Positions 28,092 to 38,195 of a stretch of 47,337 nt of DNA are shown one piece after another. The stretch lies in NCBI GenBank assembly GCA_030407315.1, contig JALQPE010001754.1, positions 1 through 47,337 on the forward strand. Reading direction: 5' to 3'. The DNA is from Asparagopsis taxiformis (lineage: Eukaryota; Rhodophyta; Florideophyceae; Bonnemaisoniales; Bonnemaisoniaceae). Every line of letters begins with the position of its first letter. Position 1 is the first letter of the stretch. The translations under genes were made by a program, and so were the position numbers. Under the pieces are notes generated by a model that had not been told where the DNA came from, ran no database searches, and saw only the letters and a program-made list of their open reading frames with translations.

Positions 28092-29888
28092 GTGCAACGA
28101 GCCATCGCCAACCCCAACGAGACGCCACGAAGGCAATTACGTTTTAACGATACGCCAGACCACGCGCGGTCGGCGGACGCAGCACGAGCTGCGCAATTCG
28201 ATACGAGAGCTCCCCCGCCACGTGAGACGTACATTCCGTGGCTGGGTACGTTCGGCACGACGGACACGCGAGTCCACGAAAACGAACGTGCCGACGCGGT
28301 ACGCTTACCAGGGAACGCCCTCGGACCCGTTTGCCACGCGTTGGCAGAGCACACGACAATGCTCGACGCATTTGCGAACGTGGTGTCGTACCGCATGTAC
28401 CGACTTAACGATGTACGTGAACATCTCTACGTGAACGAGAGTCAAAGCGTACATAAGCTCAAACGTGAGCTGGAGGGACTTTTCCCTACGTTAAAGCCGT
28501 TCTCCGGCGGGAATCCGATTACGTTACTCGGATTCCTCGCCCAAATACGTGATGGGTTCAGCACACTCGGAGTGTGCGAGGGAGTGGCAGTACGTGCGCT
28601 GCACTTCTTCCTCGAAGGGGACGCCCGACGGTTCTACGATTCCCAGTGTACGACTGGCGTGATCACGACTGATCCGACGAAGAGGTTCTCGTGGCCTCAC
28701 GTAATCAACGCGTTGATTAAACGATACCTGCAAGACGACGTGCTGCAGGAGGCCTGCGAAAAGGTCACGATGATCACGCAGAGTCCTAACGAGGACGAGA
28801 ATCAGTACGCTGATAGACTCGACACCGCCACGCGGGCGTGTAACTACGTGTTTACGGACCGACTCCTCGTTCACCACTACGTACGTGGTTTACTGCCCTC
28901 GACGCGGGCAGCCGTGACGGAACGACTCCGGTCACTCCCCGAACGAGAGAGGAACGACCTCACCGTTGTGAGACGATTGGCGACGGCCGAAGGAACGACC
29001 TTCCGTGCACGTACGGCAGCTGTCGCGTCAGCCGCGAAACCGAAAGTGCGGTTTCCGGTGAAGCCTACGTTGGCTATTTCCGACCACGAGTCGAGGAAGT
29101 TCGCGGACTACGATGAGTCCGCGTACTTACGTAATGAACGGGCTAGCGAGCCCAGTTACCACGATGGTAACCCGAACGTCCCCGCGAGGGACGATGACGA
29201 CGTATCGCTCGCTGCGGCTCACGTTGCCGAGAATCTAGAGGCGATACTCTTCACGAACGGGCCGCCGCCCAACGATACGAAAACGGCAAACGAAAAGCCG
29301 GACGAGCTCGAAGCTCGATTGAACCGTCCATGCGAGGACGTGCCGAAGCTCACGAGCGAGCAGACGCAATTGGCGCACTCCGTAATCCCGAATGATTACT
29401 GGACGCTGTCGTGTTGGTCATGCCGCGAAGATGGCCACTCGACGTTCACGTGTCCGCGTCTGACGCCAGATCAATGGATCTTTTTCGCGTACAAGTACTA
29501 CCTCTTCCACGTGAAGAGCAACCCACGTCAGGCTGAGTACTTCCGCCAACGAATGGCCAAACGTAACCAGGAACGACCTGGGGAGCGAGGGAACGTGACC
29601 CCGCGGAGGTACGGCACGCCGCCTACGATACTCCGAAACCCCAATCGTGACGGGGGAAGGCCCTTCGACAGGCGCCGCGACGACTTTCGTAATGATCGAC
29701 GTGATCCCCGCCCGTGGGCGAACGAACGAAATGGCCAGCGTAATGGCCGCAGCGGAGTCTACGTGACGACTTCCGCTGATGAAACACCACTCGAGGTGGA
29801 AACGAGTCACGATGACGAACGAGCTTCGTGGGCTCACGACGACGACGTGTCGAACGGCCTCGTGCCGGAAAACGATCAGGCGATGTAG
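28092..29888 (+). CDS. Gypsy gag: capsid and CCHC nucleocapsid
   Basis: The frame is open before 28092 and lacks an ATG at its edge, in line with being the continuation of the N-terminal region at 27484. Residues ~130-330 form the retrotransposon gag (capsid) domain: LFPTLKPFSGGNPITLLGFL, FFLEGDARRFYDSQ, DENQYADRLDTATRACNYVF, VRGLLPSTRAAVTERL. A perfect CX2CX4HX4C knuckle, CWSCREDGHSTFTC, begins at residue 441. The C-terminal tail is Arg/Asn/Asp-rich. Role: assembly of cytoplasmic virus-like particles and RNA packaging. It overlaps pol by 61 nt. Confidence 0.88.
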   Translation: MQRAIANPNETPRRQLRFNDTPDHARSADAARAAQFDTRAPPPRETYIPWLGTFGTTDTRVHENERADAVRLPGNALGPVCHALAEHTTMLDAFANVVSYRMYRLNDVREHLYVNESQSVHKLKRELEGLFPTLKPFSGGNPITLLGFLAQIRDGFSTLGVCEGVAVRALHFFLEGDARRFYDSQCTTGVITTDPTKRFSWPHVINALIKRYLQDDVLQEACEKVTMITQSPNEDENQYADRLDTATRACNYVFTDRLLVHHYVRGLLPSTRAAVTERLRSLPERERNDLTVVRRLATAEGTTFRARTAAVASAAKPKVRFPVKPTLAISDHESRKFADYDESAYLRNERASEPSYHDGNPNVPARDDDDVSLAAAHVAENLEAILFTNGPPPNDTKTANEKPDELEARLNRPCEDVPKLTSEQTQLAHSVIPNDYWTLSCWSCREDGHSTFTCPRLTPDQWIFFAYKYYLFHVKSNPRQAEYFRQRMAKRNQERPGERGNVTPRRYGTPPTILRNPNRDGGRPFDRRRDDFRNDRRDPRPWANERNGQRNGRSGVYVTTSADETPLEVETSHDDERASWAHDDDVSNGLVPENDQAM

Positions 29889-32800
29889 GTCACGAGCCAC
29901 CCACATCGCCTGAACCCTTACGTAAAAGGGGGAAGACCGACGTCGATGATTGGTCCTCCGCAGGCTCACCGATGAACGAGAGTTACGTAAAGCTCACGGC
30001 CGCGAAGGCCAACTCGAGTCACACGACACCCGACGTGGGGGAAGAAACGGAGTCCGACGGGACAAACGAACCTCATACGAAGAGGAAGCCTCGCAGACGA
30101 GCGAGACGCGCTACCCGAAAGCACGACGCTTCCGAGCGCGAGAAAGCCAAGCACGCGGCTTATACGAAGCGTGTCGACGCAAAAGAAGCCATACGGGCTC
30201 ACACGATGAAGCGACGAACCGCTAGCGAAGACGTAGACCGCGCGCCGGTCAGGACCGAACCGTTGGTCCTCGACGGGCATACGTGCCTACTTGCGTCGAA
30301 GCATTATATCGTGTCCGGAACGATCGGACTAGACCTCAACGTGATGAGGGCGATTACCATCGCGATGGATACGTACAGCGGCTACAACTTGATACGAACA
30401 AGTTTACTACCCTACGACTGGGTCGACCGCTGTCTACGTGACGAAGAGCTACCGAAGCTCGGAGACGCCAACGGGCGACGTTTGCCTATCGAAGGCGCCA
30501 TCCTGCTTCGTGTCAGGTTGGGGAACTCGCTGTTCCGCGTAAAATTCTTCGTAGCCAACACGCTGGCTGTTCCCGTTATAATGGGCACGTCGTTCATGTC
30601 GAAGCATGTCGATGCTATACGCTGTCGAGCGCAGACAATCGACCTCCATCGGGGTGATACGATACCCATTATCGCGGAGGGCGATACGAAGACTCCGTAC
30701 GAGGAGGGGGAAGAGACGAATCCAAACGTGGAGCCCCCGAAACGCCGCGAGCGTAACGCGGCCTCGAATAGGCCGAGCCGAACGTTCTCGGTTCGCCTGA
30801 CGAAGTACACGCGTGTACCCGCGATGTCGCAACGGACCGTCAACGTGACGACGGATGCGACCGGACTCGTGTTCCTCGAACCGAAAGCGTCGGTGCAATT
30901 CCGGCATGGGCTGCGTATAGCCAACGGAGTGGTCGACGTAGGACCGAGAGAGACGTTCTCTATCATCGTGTCGAACTTCACGAAGAAGGACCGCGATTTG
31001 CCGAAAGGCGCAACGATTGCGTACGCGGTACGCTCCCCGTTGGGAATCGTCCCACTCAAGCGTGAGGGCGGCGAAGCCCTCGCGAAGGTTCTGAACCTAC
31101 CGCTAGTCGACGCGACGACGCGGACAACTACGAACGGGTTGGGCGACGAAACGCCAGACCCGTTGGTCAACGAAAAGGGGAACTACCCCGCCACGGATTG
31201 GCAGTCGACAATCGATTTGTCGCACCTCGACGACGAGGATTTACGAAAGCGCATCAACGAGATGCTAGCTACACATTCGTCAATGTGGACGAGCGGACGC
31301 CTCGGCGAAATCAATGCTACGGAGCATCGAATCGAACTCGCACCGGGCACGCGGCCCATACGTTCAATGCCCTATCGACAGGGTCCGGCTCTACGTACGA
31401 TAGCCGAGGAGCAGATCACGAAGATGCTCAACGAAGGGGTTATCGAACCCGCGTCCAGCGAATGGGCGTCACCAATCGTGTTGGTGCCGAAGAAGGACGG
31501 ATCCTTACGTTTCTGTGTCGACTACAGGCGTTTGAACGCGAAAACGATCGCTGATTCGTACCCGCTTCCTCGTATGGAAGACTGCCTTGATTCGTTGGGC
31601 GACGCCGCCATCTTCACGACACTCGACTGTAACGCCGGTTACTGGCAAGTGCCCGTCTCCGCCGAGGACCGTGATAAGACAACGTTTACGTCTTTCATGG
31701 GAACGTATCGCTACGTGCGAATGCCATTCGGGCTACGAAATGCCCCCGCTACGTTTCAGCGGACGTTGGACATAATCCTCTCCGGAGTACGTTGGCAATC
31801 GTGCCTGGTCTACTTAGACGACGTAATCGTCTTTTCGAAAGACCTCGAGTCTCACCTGGGTCACGTTGACCAGGTGCTTTCCCTGCTACGCGCAGCAGGA
31901 GTAACGTTAAAGCTCACGAAGTGCTCGTTCTTTCAACCACGAGTTGACTACCTGGGGCACGTGATTACCCCAGGGAAGCTGCACGTCGCAGCACGGAACA
32001 AGGAAGCCTTTCGTACGGCTACGTTCCCACGAGACAAGACGCAATGTCGATCGTTTTTGGGCGCGGCCAACGTTTACCGCCGTTTCGTAAAGGCGTATGC
32101 CGAGATCGCTCGGCTACTCAACACGATGTTGAAGAAGGACGCTTCCCCCGATTGGACGAACCCAACGGACGCGCAAACGAATGCGTTCGAAACGTTGAAA
32201 ACAATACTGGTGTCGCCACCAGTATTGCACCTTCCGAAGGCGGGACGTCCGTTCATGATCGATACCGACGCGTCGGCGTATCAGCTGGGAGCTACGTTGC
32301 TCCAGCAGCAGAACGAAGATAAACCCAACGAATGGGTGCCGATTGGGTACTGGTCGAAGACCCTTAACGAAACCGAACGTGGTTACTCGGCGACCGAGCG
32401 CGAGTGTTACTCCGTCGTCTGGGCGATAACGTCGCTCCGACCCTACGTAGAGGGTCAGCGGTTCACCGTACGTACGGACCACGAAGCCTTACGTTGGCTG
32501 ATGACGTTGACGGACGCGTCCGGACGACTACTACGATGGAGGCTACGCGTTGCCGAATTCGATTTCGAAGTCACGTACAGGCCTGGGCGCGTGCACCAGG
32601 TACCTGACGCTTTATCACGTGTGATATCTACGTATGACGACGGTCGACCCGTCGACGATGACGTACCATCGTACGGGGACGCGGTCCTCGTGACGACTCG
32701 CAGTCGGCGACAACCCACACGAAATGGGCAAGGACGAACGACGTCCGTACGTAAAAAGGCGACGAATGCCGGGGTCACGACGACCCGTCGAACGAGACTC

Positions 32801-33025
32801 GTGATGAACGAACATCAGCCACGACGGCTGGCCACGATGGCCTCGAGTTCAACCGCGACGCGTCGCTCGATGACGTTCTTGACGAGGAACCGGATTTCCT
32901 CGACGAACAGCGCGCTGCTGAAGACGATTCGGCACGCGTGCCACCAGCTGACGTTCAGCTTCCCATTACGAGGGACGAGCTTATCGAAGCTCAACGCGAG
33001 GACGCGTTCTGTCAAACGATACTGA
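29828..33025 (+). CDS. Gypsy pol: protease, reverse transcriptase, RNase H
   Basis: The N-terminus overlaps gag in -1 register, so expression as gag-pol by frameshifting is expected. The retropepsin active site is near residue 181 and reads AMDTYSGYNLI: an extra or altered residue replaces the family DTGA/DSGA, with the later strand VIMGTSFM intact. Reverse transcriptase blocks are clear: ASPIVLVPKKDGSLRFCVDY, FTTLDCNAGYWQVP, MPFGLRNAPATFQR and the catalytic YLDD at residue 662. RNase H follows with DTDAS (residue 812), SATERECYSVVWAI and VPDALSRV. After ~residue 990 the residues no longer look like gypsy sequence; the acidic linker to integrase is in another frame, placing a frameshift near 32790-32820. 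Confidence 0.9.
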   Translation: MGSRRRRVERPRAGKRSGDVGHEPPTSPEPLRKRGKTDVDDWSSAGSPMNESYVKLTAAKANSSHTTPDVGEETESDGTNEPHTKRKPRRRARRATRKHDASEREKAKHAAYTKRVDAKEAIRAHTMKRRTASEDVDRAPVRTEPLVLDGHTCLLASKHYIVSGTIGLDLNVMRAITIAMDTYSGYNLIRTSLLPYDWVDRCLRDEELPKLGDANGRRLPIEGAILLRVRLGNSLFRVKFFVANTLAVPVIMGTSFMSKHVDAIRCRAQTIDLHRGDTIPIIAEGDTKTPYEEGEETNPNVEPPKRRERNAASNRPSRTFSVRLTKYTRVPAMSQRTVNVTTDATGLVFLEPKASVQFRHGLRIANGVVDVGPRETFSIIVSNFTKKDRDLPKGATIAYAVRSPLGIVPLKREGGEALAKVLNLPLVDATTRTTTNGLGDETPDPLVNEKGNYPATDWQSTIDLSHLDDEDLRKRINEMLATHSSMWTSGRLGEINATEHRIELAPGTRPIRSMPYRQGPALRTIAEEQITKMLNEGVIEPASSEWASPIVLVPKKDGSLRFCVDYRRLNAKTIADSYPLPRMEDCLDSLGDAAIFTTLDCNAGYWQVPVSAEDRDKTTFTSFMGTYRYVRMPFGLRNAPATFQRTLDIILSGVRWQSCLVYLDDVIVFSKDLESHLGHVDQVLSLLRAAGVTLKLTKCSFFQPRVDYLGHVITPGKLHVAARNKEAFRTATFPRDKTQCRSFLGAANVYRRFVKAYAEIARLLNTMLKKDASPDWTNPTDAQTNAFETLKTILVSPPVLHLPKAGRPFMIDTDASAYQLGATLLQQQNEDKPNEWVPIGYWSKTLNETERGYSATERECYSVVWAITSLRPYVEGQRFTVRTDHEALRWLMTLTDASGRLLRWRLRVAEFDFEVTYRPGRVHQVPDALSRVISTYDDGRPVDDDVPSYGDAVLVTTRSRRQPTRNGQGRTTSVRKKATNAGVTTTRRTRLVMNEHQPRRLATMASSSTATRRSMTFLTRNRISSTNSALLKTIRHACHQLTFSFPLRGTSLSKLNARTRSVKRY
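29867..29873 (+). promoter_or_regulatory. Candidate -1 ribosomal frameshift site GGAAAAC
   Basis: The heptamer lies five codons before the gag stop, positioned as G-GAA-AAC in the gag frame, inside the overlap with the pol frame, which is in -1 register. It is not a canonical strong slippery site because the first three bases are GGA. A downstream pseudoknot was not assessed. Confidence 0.35.
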
Positions 33026-34416
33026 CACGACAGTCCGACACGCAGGACGCTGCATTCTTCGAAGGCCACGATGGCTTACTCCGACGCCGGAACCCTCACG
33101 ACGAGGAACGTACACAAATCGTTGTGCCGGCTTCGTTACGGCCGCGGCTACTGGAGTTAACGCACCACCACGTCCTCGCTGGACATCCCGGACAAACACG
33201 TATGTACTATACCCTACGGAGGACGTACTACTGGCCCGCGATGGCCGCCGACATCCACGCAACGGTACGAAACTGCGTTGGATGTGCGAAGAACCGCGTG
33301 AAGCTTCGCAAACGGACGAACCCGTTACGTTTATTTCCGGCTACGGAGCCGCTGCGAGACCTATGTATCGACATACTAGGTCCGCTGACGAAGACCACGC
33401 GTGGCAACCGATTTATTCTCGTGATAACGGACCGCTTCACGAAGCTGACTAGAGTCGTACCTCTACGTAATATCGATTCCGCCAACGTGGCGAGTGCGTT
33501 CGTCAACGCGTGGGTCTTCTCGTATGGACCCCCACGGACGCTCATAAGCGACAACGGAAAGCAGTTCGCTGCTAAGTTCTTCCAGCGCGTTTGCAACGAG
33601 ATCGGCGTAACGAACGTCTTTACGTCGACGTACCACCCCCAAACGAACGGGCAGGTGGAGCGCTACAACAGGACGATCCTGGCGATGCTGCGCAATTACG
33701 TGAACGAAAACCAGAACGACTGGGATCGATACGCATCGGCGTTAACGTTTGCGTACAACACGCATGTGCATTCGAGCACGGGCACGACGCCCTTCGACTT
33801 GATTCTCACGAATCCACCGCCACCGTTGGCGCTACACACGTCGGTAACGAACCGCGAACTACCCGACGGGGGAGGGCGAGCCACTTACGTTCGTGAGCTC
33901 GCCACAACGATGGATAACGCGTATCGAACGCTGAAGGCCGCGCAGGCACGTTATAAACGAAATTTCGACAAACGAGTCCGTGTCTCGAATCGAAACATCC
34001 GCGCGGGAGAATACGTATTCATCGACCCGACGGACGGGACCACGAAGGGCACGAAGCTCGGCAACCACGCGTTGGGACCGTTCCGCGTACTACGTAACGA
34101 CGTACGAACGTTCGTCATCCAACGAGGAGACGTAGTTGAACGTGTCAACTCGGACCGCGTTGCGTACGCGCCAACGCCGGCGAACGCGCCCCCGCCGGAG
34201 CCATACGATGCCACCGAGGCAGACCTCGACAAGAACCGCGACGGTCCGGCGTATGTAGTAGACGATCTACTGAACCATCGCGTAAACGATGACGGCACCC
34301 TAGACTTCCTCGTGAAGTGGGTCGGGTATCGTACCCCTACGTGGGAGCCCCGCCGGAACGTATCTGAAGAGAGCGTCTCTCGATACTTCGCACGCGTGCG
34401 ACGAGCAACAACGTGA
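32938..34416 (+). CDS. Gypsy integrase with C-terminal chromodomain
   Basis: The frame is open upstream of 32938 to about 32820 (acidic linker), and the true protein is the pol polyprotein after a frameshift. Zinc-binding H78-x4-H83-x29-C113-x2-C116 is complete. The catalytic triad D145, D205 and E241 has exact D-35-E spacing. A GPF/Y-like segment (GPFRVLRN) follows, then a chromodomain at ~residues 430-488: YVVDDLLNHRV, DFLVKWVGY, TWEPRRNV. In chromoviruses this module targets integration to particular chromatin. All catalytic residues being present suggests a young insertion or recent activity. Confidence 0.9.
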   Translation: MPPADVQLPITRDELIEAQREDAFCQTILTRQSDTQDAAFFEGHDGLLRRRNPHDEERTQIVVPASLRPRLLELTHHHVLAGHPGQTRMYYTLRRTYYWPAMAADIHATVRNCVGCAKNRVKLRKRTNPLRLFPATEPLRDLCIDILGPLTKTTRGNRFILVITDRFTKLTRVVPLRNIDSANVASAFVNAWVFSYGPPRTLISDNGKQFAAKFFQRVCNEIGVTNVFTSTYHPQTNGQVERYNRTILAMLRNYVNENQNDWDRYASALTFAYNTHVHSSTGTTPFDLILTNPPPPLALHTSVTNRELPDGGGRATYVRELATTMDNAYRTLKAAQARYKRNFDKRVRVSNRNIRAGEYVFIDPTDGTTKGTKLGNHALGPFRVLRNDVRTFVIQRGDVVERVNSDRVAYAPTPANAPPPEPYDATEADLDKNRDGPAYVVDDLLNHRVNDDGTLDFLVKWVGYRTPTWEPRRNVSEESVSRYFARVRRATT

Positions 34417-35877
34417 AAGGCCACGACGGCCCCCGAAGACGCACACGAGCGTCGGGTTAAGCGCACGCGTGCGCGACGTTGCACGATGCAACAAACGAAG
34501 GCGACGAGCCGCACGAACGAGAAGCGAAGGCACAACGAGTGGCCGGGACGTCCACCCTTGCGTTGGGGGGGGCGCGATGCGTGCTAGAGCCGTCGCTCTT
34601 TTCGTTTTCGACACCATACGTTGGTGGAGGCACGAGCGCCAACGAAAGATTGGACGACGAGTCCACACGCGGACGATTCACACGATGTGAAGAGCCACGA
34701 CTGGCTCGACAGTGTTGACCGTCCCACGGGCAAAGGTGACGACACCACGGGCCACGGACGGACAACACGTCAGATTTTTCGCGCGAAAAATTATACGTGG
34801 GCCAGCGGGCCATGGACGCACGGTGCGAAAAATCGGGCCGATTACAGTGCGCTAAGCCGGCCAAATCTCGGGACACGCGTGCCCCGAAAATTTCGTCATT
34901 TCGGCATATCACGTGAGCCATCGTACGTCCCCGTGGACAGCCGCTGACAACGACTCGCATCGACCAACGAGGTCAACGCCAAACAGCTCGCGAGCTAACC
35001 GCTACGTGACGCCGGAAGGCGGAGAAACGACGTAGGACGGACGCGTCCCCAGCGAAGATGGCAACGGCTTCAGCACGAAACTCCCCGCACGAAGCGGAAC
35101 GAAGCTATACGTTAGCCGACGAATTAGACCAACGGGTCTCAGCGCACGAAGCGCACGAGTAAAGCGTGCGAACGACGAGCCAACGAGGCCGCGACGACGG
35201 ACGGCGAACCGTATCGCCATCGTGAGGCACGACGCCGAACACGGTAGCCACGTACGGCAACCACGGAACGACACAACGGTGTCCTGCCACGCGGGCATAA
35301 CGAACGACACGCGAAAGCGAAAAGCCCGCCGGCTAGTCGAAACGCACGAATAAACCCGAAAGGCGGGTTGACCACGTACGGTCACGAAGACGAAGACGCA
35401 CACGTCCGCGTCATAACCGTAAAAGCTAACGAAGCTGCAACCTCGTACGCATTCGAAGGCGCACGCGCCACCGGCCACGTCGGCCAGGATACGAGCGCGT
35501 ACGCGGACGTCGCTAACGATAACGACGCACGCCAACGGGCCGAACGTACGAAACGAAATACGAATACGCAACGGCGTACAAGCTGGTAGCCAACGTAAAC
35601 GGCACAGCTGAAGGCAACGAGCCGACGAAAAGTTGGCTCACGTAGCAGCCTCAACCGCCCGCGGGCATGCGAAATGACTCCGTCAATCGCGTCCCCGTCG
35701 GGTTCGCAAGGCGAATAAACGAAATTACGCAACGGCGTAGAGGGCGAGCATTACGTATGTCCAGGTGCACGTCGCACCACATAACAGATGAGCTAACGAA
35801 ACGCTCCTCGAACGCCGCGGCGAACGACGCCACCACGCGAAGTGGACTAGCGCAACGAGTGCGCCATCGGCTAACGT
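34417..35877. other. Gypsy 3' region and unassigned CG-rich sequence
   Basis: A G8 run at 34565-34572 could be the polypurine tract, so a 3' LTR might begin near 34573, but no segment matches the 5' leader by eye. The rest is rich in AACGA, TACGT and CTAACG words, with short opposing open frames that I attribute to composition. A 'CACCCGACGGGGT'-like word recurs further right. Confidence 0.4.
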
Positions 35878-36575
35878 GAAGCCGCGGGAACGTGAAGCGC
35901 GACGGCGCTAACGGTGTCAACGGCTATACGAAAAGCCAAGCCCGCCGGCAAAGACGTTGTCAACGGAACCGCGACGCGCCACGACGCACTGCCGCGTACA
36001 CGCAACGGCGTGAAACGTCAAGCCAACTCACGCGCGAGTCGGCCTGACGCTTAGCGAATTTTTCGTCCAGCTCATCGGAGCGAATTAAAATTGGCACCGA
36101 CGTGCTACGTGCCAGAGAGCTCGAATGCTCAACGGAATTCGACACCCGACGGGGTTATCCGCACGAGGAACGACGGCGGAAACGAATTCCGAGATAGTTA
36201 CAAAATGATAACGCCACTGGCCAACGTGAAGCCGCGGGAACGCGAAGCGCGACGGCGCTAATGACGTCAACGGCTATACGAAAAGCCAAGCCCGCCGGCC
36301 ACCACGTCGTCAGCGAAACCGCAACGTGCTGCGACGAATTGCTGCGTACACGCCACGGCGTAGAACGTCAAACCGACTCACGCGCGCGCGTCGGTCTGAC
36401 GTTCGACGAATTTTCCGCCAAGCTCATCGGAGCAAATCAAAATTGGCACCGACGTGCTACGTGCCAAGGAGCTCGAACGCTCAACGAAATTCGACACCCG
36501 ACGGGGTTATCCGGACGAGGAACGACGGCGGAAACGATTTCTGAGTTAGTTACTAAATGATACGCACGCCAACGG
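35878..36575. repeat. Tandem direct duplication, 350-bp period, two copies
   Basis: Copy one starts at 35878 and copy two at 36228, both with GAAGCCGCGGGAACG and ending near ATGATA after GTTAC. Identity is about 88% by eye. Each copy contains CACCCGACGGGGTTATCCG. The first 12 bases of that word recur at 36722-36733, immediately left of unit B, so unit B abuts a third, partial copy. Confidence 0.85.
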
Positions 36576-36737
36576 GCTCTACGATCGAGGTTAACGTACC
36601 ACTCGCAGTGAAAAGCCGCCGCTACGCGCCGCCGCTTTGCCGAATAATTGCGTGTGTTACGAACCTGCCAACGGGCACGCGCCGCCGCGAACTCGAAGCA
36701 CGGGCTACGTAAGCCTTACGACACCCGACGGGGTACG
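36576..36737. other. Short CG-rich segment between tandem repeat and unit B
   Basis: No gene is visible. Its last bases, CACCCGACGGGGTACG, resemble the interior of the 350-bp repeat and lead straight into the TIR. Confidence 0.4.
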
Positions 36738-36915
36738 TCTGTGTTCTCGGAAATGGACGCGGACGTCCACAACCTCTAGTACACCTAGTATTACTAGGCG
36801 GACGTCCATGTTCTCCAGTATTTTTGGATGTCCGCCTAGAACCGGACGTCCATGCGGTCTAGTACGTCTAGTATTACTAGGACGACATTCATTGTTTCTA
36901 GTACCACGGATGTCC
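36738..36915. repeat. R-end TIR and subterminal CTAG/GGACGTCC zone of unit B
   Basis: It begins TCTGTGTTCTCGGAAATGGA and is a near-perfect complement of 24010-24186, including GGACGTCC words and paired CTAGTA/TACTAG blocks. Confidence 0.85.
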
Positions 36916-38195
36916 CCCTCGGGATGGACTTCCGCCATGTCTATGTCAACCTAGGACGGGCGCCGGTTCAGAAATTCAAAAATTTCGACCCCGGAAATTT
37001 CTGCCGCCTTGCTCGACATGGATGTCCGCATCCATCACGGCGACCACTCTATTTTTCCTTGTCGGTCGACTCCAATTTCGTCTTTAATTTTTTCATCCTC
37101 TCGCTCACACCCCCTTCCATTTGGTGCTCACCTCCCCCGTACTGTACCTCAAACACCCCAATACCACTCTAGAACGCATTTTCAGCTACCTATCCCCGCT
37201 TCCACGGTGCACACCTCCATTCCATACCTACTTTTCTGCTCTACCGTACAGATTTCTTATAACCAGTCTTCATACTACCTCAGAATAGGGAAAACATCCC
37301 CTATCCCCTCGACCATGCTCTCCCCCATCACCTTTGCAACGTATTGTTCTTCAATACCCTCTCTCCTCTTCCTTCAACCCCTCTCCTTCGCCCTCTCCAC
37401 AAACTTCCCCTGTAGCTTACTCTTCGAAAACCTCTCACTCCTCATCCCGTACCCGACCTGCTCCACTCCTCCCTCCCTCACCTGCTACATGCCCCCACGC
37501 CATCCGCATCTTCGATACCGTATACACCACCACCACCACCACCGGCCCACGCTCCCGCTCCGACGCCGTCTCCCCAGAAACCTCCCCGCTCTGAACCACA
37601 TATCAACCCCCCACTTCGCACCCATCCTCCCACTCTCGTCCCTCCCCAAATACAATAACCCCCTTCTTCTCCATCACATCCCCACTCACCAAAGCCAGAA
37701 CAGACGCCACCCCCTTCCCGCCTCTTTCTCCTCACTTTCCTAAAAAACCCCTCCTCTCGGCGCCTTCAACCGCACCCTCCTACGGTCCCACCTAAACACC
37801 TCCTCCGCCCTCACTACCCCAACACCCCGCAGTGTCTCCCCAATCCCCATCATATGCTCGTCGGCACTCCTCTCCGAATCACAATCCAATCTAAACCCGC
37901 ACTCCGTACATTTCCACCTCCCCCTGTACTATTCCAAGATTGCATCCCTCCAGAGAACACATCCTCATACCACAGAAGAATTTTCTTCCTCTCATACCTC
38001 ATCCTTAAAACCTCCATCAGCTCCATCTAAATTTCGATGTAAATATTTCTCCACTATGCAATCTCAAACATGTATGAACGTATGCCTTTCCGCTTTGTCA
38101 ACCCTGAATATTGGTACTCATGTATTCATAAAATAGGGCCACCCACATCCCTATCCCGTTCTGCAAGCTTTACAAACCACTAGACGCATACTCCA
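36916..38195. other. R arm of unit B
   Basis: C-rich on the plus strand; inverted partner of 22752-24009. It contains only composition-driven open frames on the plus strand. The minus-strand segment near 37930-37830 retains the CTECGF...H residues described for 22954-23271. Confidence 0.5.

Larger units (their letters stand above)
27484..34575 (+). mobile_element. Ty3/gypsy chromodomain retrotransposon (chromovirus-like)
   Basis: Domain order is gag with CCHC knuckle, protease, reverse transcriptase, RNase H, integrase, chromodomain: the gypsy order, with integrase after RNase H. Gag and pol overlap in -1 register. Two frame breaks (near 28000 and 32800) are all that separate it from three intact reading frames. 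A run of eight G at 34565-34572 is in polypurine-tract position. LTRs could not be identified, so the element's ends are approximate. Codon use is heavily CG-ending, unlike the copia elements. Confidence 0.85.

Noticed and set aside
29418..34535. Numerous minus-strand and alternate-frame open frames of 100-250 codons across the gypsy core
   Set aside because: They overlap clear gag, pol and integrase domains and arise from CG-rich codon use that lacks stop codons.
26898..34700. Gypsy LTR pair
   Set aside because: A TG...CA-bounded block was suspected at 26898-27290, but no matching copy was found downstream of 34575 by eye, so LTRs are not asserted.
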